Assembly: GCF_964204865.1 (NCBI RefSeq)
Contig: NC_135261.1
Coordinates: 8,494,001-8,558,000 of the forward strand
Length of the DNA: 64,000 bases
Reading direction: 5' to 3'
From: Styela clava
Lineage: Eukaryota; Chordata; Ascidiacea; Stolidobranchia; Styelidae
Below are positions 55,077 to 64,000 of this stretch, piece by piece. The position numbers were made by a program, and so were the translations under genes. The notes under the pieces were generated by a model that was not told the origin of the DNA, searched no databases, and saw only the letters and a program-made list of their open reading frames with translations. Numbering within the stretch: the first letter of the stretch is position 1; every line of letters begins with the position of its first letter.

Positions 55077-55924
55077 CAGGGCTACTCAACTGGCGGACCG
55101 CGGTCCGAATCCGTCCTTTTGATCATTCAATTTGGACCCCGTCTGCTTGTTTATTTTGGCAGCACAAGCATCGTTCTATAGTTTCAGATGATTTTGACAT
55201 TATTTACATACACAGCATGGAAAGATTCATAGGATGTTTTCCGACCTTTGACCTCAGAAACATTCTCCCTATATTTCACCATTGCAAAACTTTGGATGCG
55301 TATTTTGCAAGTGTTTCAGAGAGTTGACATTTACAAACTGGTTTGCATGCTCAAAACCATTATTTTTATAAAAATATACAACCGCGTGCCGCTTACACGC
55401 TTATTTAAGCATAATCTATCGCAGCTTTCCGGGGACTCTTTTTTGATTATTGTAATTAAACCAAAGCTTATCGGAAGACATAAGGAACATTACAATACTT
55501 CATTTACAACTAATTTTTAGAAACACAACCCAAAACTGACAAATAACACGCGAATCCGCAAAAGCTCGGCTTGTTTACAGCCATTCTTGAATAGCTGTCT
55601 GAGCGAACGAAGTATCTGAGCGGCTTCAAAAAATATAATTGTTAAACGTCATCGTTGACTTTTTGCTGATTGCTCATTGTCACAGAAATAAACAAGGAGA
55701 ACGATGCTCGGGGAAACATCCATACAGTTGCCGTACTGGTGTCGATGTGCGACATGTGTATCCATATTTGTGAGCAATTCATTGCTCTTGTATTTAATTA
55801 ATAATGCATTTGAAGTTTCGTTTAGTTAATCGAATAAATTTTCTTTCTGAAATTTTGTAATTTCAGCAGTAATTTTGAAGTTTTTCTAAACGTACCTCTG
55901 GTGAAAATAGTTTGAGTAGCCCTG
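55077..55924. mobile_element. hAT-type element behind SLC2-like copy 2
   Basis: 848 bp, ends CAGGGCTACTCAAC and GTTTGAGTAGCCCTG. Flanked by GATTAGTA (55069-55076) and GATTAGTG (55925-55932). The matching place behind copy 1 (about 46737) reads ATGATTAGTGTATAAA without insert. Starts with GCGGACCGCGGTCCG. No intact transposase. Confidence 0.85.
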
Positions 55925-56684
55925 GATTAGTGTATAAATATCAATTTAAACCATGTTGCCATGACATCTATTAGTATGAGATGCAACTACTGCAATAAGT
56001 TAACGTTATTTTTTTCGAGAGACTTGAAGAGAAGATCGCAATGACGTACTGATCACATTTTTCAACAAAAATATTATTTCTACTATTTGTCAAAAATGTG
56101 ATTTTAGAATTCGGAGCCCGACTGATACAAAATCAATGGCGTGCCTAGGCGGGGGCGAAGGGGGAAACCACCCCAGGCAACACGTTATAGGGGGCAGCAC
56201 AACCATGCTGTAGAGTTTGCACAAAATATGTCTATTATAGGGTAGCACTAGTGGGCCGCAGCGCAAATTATTCAATATTAAAAACATTCAAGAAAACTCA
56301 GTGGCCATACATAAAACTTCTGAAGTTGACGCAATAGCTGTGGTAAGCCATTTGTATTCTATAGTTGACCATTGCCATAACTAACGGGAGTTTATGAATA
56401 GTCATAATCAAGGTATATTGGCTAGCTTATAATAAGATTGTCAATTATTATATAAATCGCGGTTTTAAATTCGTATTACTATGCACTGATTAGTGATAAT
56501 CGCCATTTTTGTGAATTCCAATAATTTTGCTACGAAATCTTTTATTTTGTGCTCAATTTCAACTGTTTTTTTATTCTCGCCGTGCATGGCAAAACTACAT
56601 GGAAATAAAAAATTAAAGTAACAACTATCTAAAACAGTGGTTCCCAAACTTTTTAGAGTGGGACCCACTATTTATTACCCCAAC

Positions 56685-56740
56685 TTATTACTTATCGACT
56701 TTAATCGGTAAGTTTGTTGATAGGTATTTGTCTGTCTGGC

Positions 56741-56783
<43 letters not shown>

Positions 56784-57005
56784 TAGATGCACGCGATATC
56801 TCACGAAAGCGAGATTGAATCTGCTCCAGATTTCGCATGTGCATTTATCATATGTCGGACCAAAAGCCTATTGATTTTGGATGAATTATGTCGTATAATT
56901 AGCGAGTTAATAATTAATTAGTGATGGGACACAAGGTGTCACTATGGAGTAAAAGCGCTTTTTGGGGGATCCCCTGACTTACGATCGATAAGTCTTCGGT
57001 CTCTG
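56685..57005 (+). mobile_element. ACTTATCGA-ended repeat nested in the hAT-type element
   Basis: Third copy of the family at 35113 and 41056, with a (TGTC)n run at 56729-56782 and the ending GATCGATAAGTC. Confidence 0.75.
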
Positions 57006-57073
57006 ACCGATATTCTCGTTTAACTTTTTATGACATAACACAGAACACAGCAATGACTAATCATTGCAAAACT

Positions 57074-57501
57074 ACCGTGTTTCCTCGAAAATAGGACCTG
57101 ACCTGAAAATAATATCTAATTTGAATTTTAAAAAAGATTTTAATTAAAGACTCTGTAAAAAAATCATTTTTAAAATTCAAATTTGGTCTTATTTCCAGGC
57201 CGGTGTGGGAGAGGAAAGGTTCAATGGCCCGAGGTAAGGTGAAGATCACACCACTATTCAAGATTGTGTGATGTCACAATCACAATTAGGATATTTGTCA
57301 CTTGATTTTTGTATATAAAATACAAATAAAAACAATAGTTGTCGGTTTTTATATAATGTTTATTAAAAAATCTCGTGATTTTCTACAACGTAATTTTATT
57401 TTTGATAAAGGAACACAAAAGACCTCTTCTAAAAAAAACATAGTGTTATTCTTCAAAGGAAAATAAATCTAAATCCTGTCAAAATTTTGGGGAAACACGG
57501 T
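57074..57501. mobile_element. ACCGTGTTTCC-ended MITE nested in the hAT-type element
   Basis: 428 bp, inverted ends ACCGTGTTTCCTCGAAAAT and ATTTTGGGGAAACACGGT, with internal CTGACCTGAAAATAA. No coding frame. Confidence 0.7.
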
Positions 57502-58145
57502 AAGAAGTGCTGTACAGCTTACAAACTGTTATGCAAAAAATCACATGGTCATTCTTTGTGTGGCAAATTTTTGTGTCTTCGAGAAGATCGCAAAAAGGAA
57601 ACTTTCACAGATTAAAATTTAAATTCAATCTAATTTCTTTTGTTTTTTGAAGATTTACGTATTCGAGTCGCCACCGAGCCTATTAACCAGTATTATTAAT
57701 CAAAGCTTTCTACATCTATTCACGACCCACTAAGATTCCTTTTGCGACCCACCAGTGTGTCGCGACCCATAGTTTCGGAATCGCTGATCTAAAATATTTT
57801 GAGTGTCGCCAGTTTTAATGATCTTGTTTGAAGAGAAATTAAAATTTTGTTTCTCTCAGGATATTTCTAATACAATTTGTGCCATAGCGAATATTGTAGT
57901 AGAATGTAAAGCGATAAAAGTTAGTATGCACCTTGATTACCCATTATATTGCGATGTGCAAATTATTCAAGTATGGTGGATCACAATACAAGCGCAACAT
58001 AAATAAGATTAGTAAATTTGTATATTTCAGTAATTAGCTTGGGCTTTACGTAACAATTGGCGTAGGAGTTGTCGTTGGACCTGGCGTAAGAGTAAAAAAT
58101 TCTATCGTGTTGGAAGGAGCTACACTCAAAGTAAGTTGAAAAAAT

Positions 58146-60316
58146 GAAAGTTTCCAAGTAAGTGGCGTTTTTTAGTTACCGGCACACGTAGGTATATTCC
58201 ACCTGTCTTGAAGTTAAGCTCTGCAATAAATAAGTCATATGAATTAAGTACGCCAAATTGCATAATAAGCCGGTAACTGTAATTGTAGTAAAGGCGATAA
58301 TAGTAGTGACAGTAAAATCGAGTTGTCCCGATGAATATCAATACCAGGCTGCGTCGACAAGCTAAGACTATGTGATGAGTGAAATTAATTAGCCAAATGT
58401 CGTCCTTGTTCCGACCTGGTTCAGTGATTATTAGTAACATAAATACCGGAGTTTCACACATGCACTGGTCCAGATTACATAGCCAGATGATGCACACATC
58501 ATTTGTAAGTAATAAATAAAAGTAACTCTAAGAAAAAATGAAATTTCAGCACAGATACGAAGGTTACCCACCAACTTCAACAACAGATTTAATTTTCACT
58601 CTAAATCAGTCATGCTTGCTATGGGGATGTTTAGCTGGATCTGTACTGGTTAAAATAATGCTGAGCATATTCAGGCAGGTTGGAACATTCATTAAACAAA
58701 TATATATAATATATTGGTATTGTACACAAATTATAAAGAGTGTTCCTGTATTTCACGCAGTTATATTTTAAATCGCCATTTATGTAAAGTATTCATTAGA
58801 ATGTTCAACTTATAATAAAAGTAATGTCTGAATGCTGAATACATGATTTGAGATTTTAAATAATTTACTAAGAATTCTGGCAATACTGAAGACTTAGCAA
58901 AGCATGTGAACATCGAAATATTTTTAAATAGTTACTTTCAACTAAACCGCATGTACAATATGCTGAACTAAAAGCATCAGCTAAAGTTCATATTGAAACT
59001 AACCCCATGAATAATAATAAACTAGTCCGCTCGTTCATGTTGGTGATACTATGGCATAAAGCAGGGGTCGGAAACCCATCGCTCGCGAGCCATATATACC
59101 TGTTTTGGTGATGGTATATGGCTCCCAGAAATATATAGTATTCTAAGGCTAAGCTTACTATTGTAACGAGATTTCAAACTCTTTTATAGCCAAATTTGAA
59201 AGAAAATTTGCCAATGCGTTTGAGAACGTGCGCCCAGCGCATGTCTATGCTATCTAGCTAAGAGAGTTACCAGACAGGCATTGCGACAAAACTGGGGAGT
59301 TCTGGAACATATTTTGTGACATCACACAGCGATCGAGTCGCGAAACAATAGAATAAATCTTTTTGTCCGTTTGTATGCACTAGTTACTTATCGATCTTTA
59401 GATATTTCGATATTTCGGCACTGATCATAAAAAGAATCTACAGTATTGTAAAGTCCATAGTGATCTGTTGTCTATTTTATTTCATTTTGATCAAGTCATA
59501 TAGTGCTCTCGTGAAGTAAAATATAAATGTTTATATAAAAGGGAAGTATTCTCGTTTTATTTTTATATCAGCTGATGTCAATGACGAGTTTGAAGTTTTA
59601 GAAGAAAAATCAAAATGCGATGCTGGAGAAACCGAGATGCCTCTTATGACGCTTCTACGATCTCCTCATTACCGATTCCAACTTATTGTAACCATCATTG
59701 AAATGATCTCACCACAGTTCAGGTCGGTGGAGATATTTTGAAACCATTTTTAGTTATCGGGTTGAAATTACAACCATTCATACAATAAATCAACAGAGTT
59801 TATGTAACGGGAATATCACCAAACAGAGAATGGATAAGAAGGTCACACTTAGATTTTGATAAAACAGTATTCCGCTGTGACTGTCCAGTCATTATGGATG
59901 CTTGTGAATTGTGATTGTCAGCATGTTTTTGATGGTTTTTGGTCTTCAGATTGGTCCATTGTTTTCTGTAGGTATAACTGCTTTGCCGTCTGAACTGACA
60001 ACTGCAAGCAGCAGACCCACTCTCATTTTCTACAGTCAATGTACGTTCTGGATTGTGGGGGGGGGGGGGGATAATTTCCTTTGTGTTCCCCTATTCTAGC
60101 GAGTCATGGGGTTCATTTTCGCTAATTCCATTTCTCGTTCTCATAACTATGCTTATACCATTCGCTATGTTTGCAATACCGGAGACGCATAGAAGAATCT
60201 CTGTTGCGATTCAGAGGTCATTTACAAAAAAGGCACTGCAGTCCGTATCAGAAATTTTCAATATAAGCTTCAACGGGTCTCAGAGTGATGTAAAACTTGG
60301 AGAGATGAAAGAATGA
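58146..60316 (+). pseudogene. decayed third SLC2-like transporter copy
   Basis: Only 12 nt of exon 1 (58146-58157) remain. Exon 2 (58550-58674) is complete but its donor is GC instead of GT. Exons 3 and 4 are gone. Exon 5 (about 59572-59722) has lost 10 nt near its end, a frameshift. The last exon (from about 59890) has lost its first 75 or so codons, gained GTAGGT after TTTTCT, and has a run of 14 G (60057-60070) where copies 1 and 2 have 6 or 7. Its right flank still matches that of copies 1 and 2. Confidence 0.92.
59062..59340. mobile_element. hAT-type element remnant in the SLC2-like pseudogene
   Basis: Starts CAGGGGTCGGAAACCC, with GCGAGCCATATATACC close by. The right end is not identified, so the boundary is approximate. 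Confidence 0.45.
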
Positions 60317-61257
60317 ATGTCAAGACGCGTAAATGATATTTTCCGTTTGTTTGCTTGTTTATTTGATTCATTGAAAGGAAGCAATTTGAACTGATTGAAG
60401 CCAACTTTACCCGAAGCTAGTCTAATAGTAATTTGGCCTGACAGTATCTCTTTTGAGATAAAAATCCATTAGGGTTGCATGTGGCACGTCCAATTATCTC
60501 TTCATCACTGTTCAATCACGCTACCGCCGTACCCAAAACTTGACATGACGATACAGTACATGATATATTGTACATAGTTTGATGCATATCATATATAGGA
60601 TTAGTGTATAAATATAATTTTTTAACCATGTTGCCATGGCATATATTAATATAAGATGAACTGCTGTAACATATTAACGTTTTTCATTTCGAAAGACTTG
60701 AAGAAAACATCGTATTGCAGTGGTGATTACGTTTTTTTTTTAATAGAAAATCATTTTTGTGTGTCAAAAATGTAAGTTTAGATTGCGTAGCCCTTATGAG
60801 GTCATGTTTTTTATTTATATTTTGGGACCATCAATCCTCCACCCTAAACAAGACTCCACTCTAGCAACCACTGGTGCATAAGGAGATACCATTATTGGGA
60901 GTGGGGGAAACTTTCCAGTTGGCACTTTCCACTACAATTCATTGCCCGAGACGAGTTAGCGCGCACCGGGTTCGAACAAGAGATAGCTAATCTTTCATTC
61001 CAACATAGTTAGTTACAACGGTCAAGCAGCTGCACAGGTGTTTGGATTATGGCCTATGTATCGTAAGTGTAGTTCAATGCAAGCAATTGCCGATCGTGTA
61101 CACATTTCAAATAACAACAGTAAGTTCCAAAATAATTTTGCTAAGGGGTCATTTTCGTATGGTCTATTTTGTTGTCATTTGCTCTGCTCTCGGGGATCAA
61201 TGCAGCCGTTCTGTTCAAATTGCACAAACGAGTACAATAATTGGATCTCCGCTCTAG
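60317..61257. other. flank of the SLC2-like pseudogene and unassigned repeats
   Basis: Up to about 60780 it matches the 3' flanks of copies 1 and 2. At about 60935-60990 the stretch TTAGCGCGCACCGGGTTCGAAC looks like a Pol III B box and could be a worn tRNA-derived SINE, but I see no A box in the right place and no tail. Confidence 0.4.
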
Positions 61258-61265
61258 GTCTAGGA

Positions 61266-62557
61266 CAGAGGGTTCTCAACCGCCAGTCCGCGGACCGGTG
61301 CCGGTCCGGAAGCTTTTTTGCTGGTCCGCAAGAAAATTTCGTTGTTTTCTTGTTTTTATGTCGTCTCAATCGCTTAACCGAAGACGAGGTTGGGTTGGTT
61401 TATTACGCAATTTCTCTTTCGCCGTCATATTGCGTCGTCTTTCACGACATCGTGGCGACGTCTTCCGCGATATTTTGGCGCCGAGTAATGCACTTTTCGC
61501 TTTTTCGGCTCCAATTCATCGCGAATGCGCTCAATCGAATCTCGCGAGATTCAAAAACCTAAAAATCGGCACGCGTGCTTTTTCTGTTCTGCGTGATTTT
61601 CCTGATTAATATGACCATCCATATAAAACGTTATGCATATTTCTTTGTTTACACCAGAAAACAGTCAAGAACAGTATAATATTCCAGTAAGACATAAACT
61701 TGTTCCGGCCTTGCAGGTGGTCACGAGACGCACAAAAAGCAAGAGCCGCAGAGATTTTTTCCGGTATTTTGAGCAGGCACAGTAGGATTTTGATCCTGGT
61801 GCCAAGTTACCGACAACTTTGTCATTGTAATGTATTTTCATTTCGTTTGAGGCGTCGATCAACTGCACAGGGATAAATATGATAAATCCGATAAAAAAGA
61901 AAAAGATTGATTAATATTTGTGATTCTACTTTACAGTCCAGATTTAAAAAAAGAATCACTGTCACAATTTTGAATATCTTTTGATAACGAAAACCTATCG
62001 CTAAGTAATCGAGCACTCAAACTGTTGTCCGTATTTTCAACCAGTTACTGCGTTATGCGAAAAAAACATTTTCACTAGCTTTAATTAAAAAGAAGCAAAG
62101 AAATCGGATGCACGCCGGTGAAGAGCTACGTGCTGCAGAAACTTCTTTAAGGCCTCGTTTGCAATCCTATATTGGAAACGAAACAGCAGCAAAATTATCA
62201 CTAGAGTTAATTGTGTTTGTACATGATTTGGCTTGTACATGATTTTTATGTTAGATGTTTATGTGTGCCTTTCTGACGCATAATGGGTGCCCAACGCTGC
62301 ATTTTATTACGCAAATACATGGTGTTGTTTTCTGTTTCACCCATTTCAATTTTTGGCCACATTATTTGATAGTTTTTCTTCGTGTGAAATGTTTTTAAGT
62401 GTACCTTTTTGTCCAGAAGCATATTGAGTGTCTGACACTGCATTATATTACGCAAATTCATGTTATTCTTTTCTATTCCGGTCATTTCAATTTTTGCCGG
62501 TCCGCGAGTAAATTTAATTCTACAGGTCCGCCAGGGTAGAAAGGTTGGGAACTACTG
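61266..62557. mobile_element. 1.3-kb hAT-type element
   Basis: Ends CAGAGGGTTCTCAACC and GGTTGGGAACTACTG. Flanked by GTCTAGGA (61258-61265) and CTCTAGGA (62558-62565). Subterminal GGTCCGC repeats at both ends. Its inside contains a coding-looking minus-strand stretch with a tandem repeat (62246-62500). A remnant of transposase-encoding sequence is possible but not recognised. Confidence 0.8.
62246..62500 (-). repeat. two diverged tandem repeats with an open minus-strand frame
   Basis: Two units of about 120 bp read on the minus strand as KIEMTGIEKNNMNLRN... and KIEMGETENNTMYLRN..., in the same frame. The first keeps LDKKVHLKTFH, the second RQKGTHKHLT. The open frame covers both. Confidence 0.5.
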
Positions 62558-62565
62558 CTCTAGGA

Positions 62566-63369
62566 GATCCTTATTATCGGTCGTTCTGTCTGCCTGTCTA
62601 TCTGTCTGTTTAAAACTTTAGATGTAGCGTCTAAACAGCTGGATCAATCTGGATAAAATTTTTCACGTGGGTTATCCTGTCACCCTAGTATTATGCGTTT
62701 TATAGAAAGTCCGAATGGAGGTTTCGTTTCCATGGCAACAATGAATAACGCGCCGATCGGTATGAAATTTCCATTTTTTCACAACGTATTGCCGTTTTCT
62801 CGCCAACCTAGTTGGGAATCAAAATTCCAAAAACGCTACCTACCACAAGGGAAATTACTCTTTCTAACAAGTCGTCATTTGTCTCGATACTCCAAAAACT
62901 GGAGAAGCCTTAGGGATTTTGGTTAAAATTATTTTTTTTCAATTTCAGCCATTATATATCAGTCACACAAGTAAGTCTACAAAACGCGCAGATCTTAAAT
63001 GAACTGTCCTTTTTGACAGTCCGCTCACTTACTGAATCGCCCCGCCGTTAAAGATCCACAAGTTTCTATTGATGGCAACCGGTTGCTCGAGTGCGGGCCT
63101 CAACTATAAGCGGAGATCCTGGGCGTCTACCGACTTGTCTTAATTTAAATCGTACAGGGCTAAAATTCATTCATAGTACGCATAGTTCGCTTACCTAATA
63201 CGTCAGATTAACGACGCAATTTCGCGTGTCGTTGTTTATTAACTCAATGAACTGTGACCGACTCCAGCAGGTTTACAACGCATGTACAAAAGTGAGCGGG
63301 CATGATTAAATGAGGCGCGTTTGGTTTTTAAGTTATTTAGTTTTAGGTAATAGTTTTTATTAAAGCGTA
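62566..63369. other. unassigned sequence with a short (GTCT)n-like run
   Basis: CTGTCTGCCTGTCTATCTGTCTG at about 62587-62609, then sequence of the kind often found in interspersed repeats. No gene recognised; the 77-codon frame at 62693 has no motif. Confidence 0.4.
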
Positions 63370-63842
63370 GATGTGTAGTAGGGTAGCACTAGTGCGCCTA
63401 ATAATTAATTAACAGAATTGTGTCAAAAACCCAAAATATAATTGGATATTTGACATATTGTATTTAATACAAATGTTTCATTGTTTCTTATTTGAAATCA
63501 ATCAATTCATTTAACCTTTTTATGTCGTTTACCTTCTGTTACGTGGTTATGCAACAATTTTGTGAGCTGCAGTTCATTGATCTGCAAAAGTGACCTTAGC
63601 GAACATGAGAAATTTCCTAGCATTTCGAGGGAAAGTTGTGCAGATATGAAGAAGAAGAGTTGACCTTTTGCCTTTATTCCTTAGACCTACATGTTTACAA
63701 ACTTTAGAAGGCATAAAGTACACATTAACGATCACAAAAATGAGTTTCATTCAAAAGCAACATTTATTTCGTGTTCGTGCGGCGTGAGTTATTTTCCCTG
63801 ATAATTTTGCACCGCGCGAACAACAAGTTTAGGAATCGTTGA
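63370..63842. mobile_element. hAT-type MITE, relative of 36161-36679
   Basis: Contains TATGTCGTTTACCTTCTGTTACG, GTGAGCTGCAG, AGAGTTGACCTTTTGCC and TTCGTGCGGCG in the orientation opposite to the GMPPA intron copy, ending AGTTTAGGAATCGTTG. The left end (TAGCACTAGTGCGCC) has diverged; a similar word lies at 56243. Confidence 0.65.
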
Positions 63843-64000
63843 AGTATTGCATTTCCAACGTTTAATTACACCGATCGCGTTGGATTTGGTAAACTTCCGA
63901 TAAAACTAGTAGAAAATTTTACTCTATGAGAAATGTGAACTCCGGGGTCGAGAGAAAGCGATAATCTACTCCATACGCTTACATGACACGTCATAAACTG

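Larger units (their letters stand above)
56635..57786. mobile_element. hAT-type element in the GMPPA pseudogene
   Basis: 1152 bp, ends CAGTGGTTCCCAAACT and AGTTTCGGAATCGCTG. Perfect 8-bp duplication ATCTAAAA (56627-56634 and 57787-57794). The parent GMPPA intron lacks it. Contains at least two other elements. Confidence 0.85.
56273..58130 (+). pseudogene. partial GMPPA copy (exons 7 and 8)
   Basis: Exon 7 is reduced to about 56273-56342, with roughly 40 bp deleted inside, but keeps its GTAAGCC donor. Exon 8 (58038-58130) is complete, 93 nt, with both splice sites. Intron 7 matches the parent (for example AAATTGTGCTCAATTTCAAC in part, and AGTAGAATGT) but contains the hAT-type insertion 56635-57786. 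It ends 7-10 bp into intron 8, where it is fused to SLC2-like sequence. It arose by segmental duplication, as introns are kept. Confidence 0.9.

Noticed and set aside
60053-60316. 87-codon frame at the end of the third transporter copy as a functional gene
   Set aside because: It is the last-exon remnant of a copy lacking most of exon 1 and all of exons 3-4, with frameshifts in exon 5 and at the 14-G run.
60935-60990. Possible tRNA-derived SINE (GGGTTCGAAC)
   Set aside because: A B-box-like word alone, with no A box at a proper distance, no tail and no target duplication. Mentioned only as a possibility.
61038-61609. 174- and 122-codon overlapping frames as a transposase
   Set aside because: Both cross the left end and target duplication of the hAT-type element at 61266, so they cannot be one coding unit of it. 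No hAT transposase motif was seen.

Overview
This is animal nuclear DNA, most likely from an invertebrate. The genes are split by many short AT-rich GT-AG introns and encode metazoan-type proteins. AATAAA signals lie behind the genes, intron-containing tRNA-Tyr genes are present, and many small hAT-type transposons still show 8-bp target duplications. An ascidian tunicate is possible, but nothing here proves the species.

The left 15.8 kb holds no ordinary gene. A 37-bp minisatellite is followed by a diverged inverted repeat (about 541-850 and 3185-3462). Into its left arm a poly(A)-tailed retroelement with a 9-bp target duplication has inserted; it carries one intact gag-like ORF (two CCHC knuckles) and no reverse transcriptase. 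From 3463 to 13691 lies a 10-kb array of about 36 tRNA genes and relics, all derived from only two tRNAs: an intron-containing tRNA-Tyr(GTA) and a tRNA-Pro. The units form a higher-order repeat Pro-Tyr-Tyr-Tyr-Pro-Tyr of about 1.6 kb. One such block is inverted at the left end, and the inversion breakpoint splits one tRNA-Pro in its anticodon loop. Several members carry changed anticodons (Pro body with TCG or TGA, Tyr body with GCA). Relics of the array recur at 15.0-15.8 kb.

Three gene families fill the rest, all on the plus strand. (1) 19571-29071: a cGMP-dependent protein kinase of 13 exons and 790 codons, with coiled coil, pseudosubstrate, two cGMP-binding domains, kinase domain and C-tail. 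(2) 31436-38259: GMPPA, the regulatory subunit of GDP-mannose pyrophosphorylase, 10 exons. (3) 41494-46488 and 48368-54820: two tandem intact SLC2-like sugar-porter genes with the same six-exon structure (508 codons each). They are followed by a segmental copy in which a broken piece of GMPPA (56273-58130) runs straight into a decayed third SLC2-like gene (58146-60316). The duplicated unit therefore once spanned the GMPPA 3' half plus the transporter.

The introns and spacers of this cluster are full of hAT-type elements. At several of them the duplicated gene copies provide the empty site, which gives the order of events. The last 3.5 kb holds a 1.3-kb hAT-like element and other repeats, with no recognisable gene. 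I compared sequences by eye, so percent identities are not given except where I counted differences.
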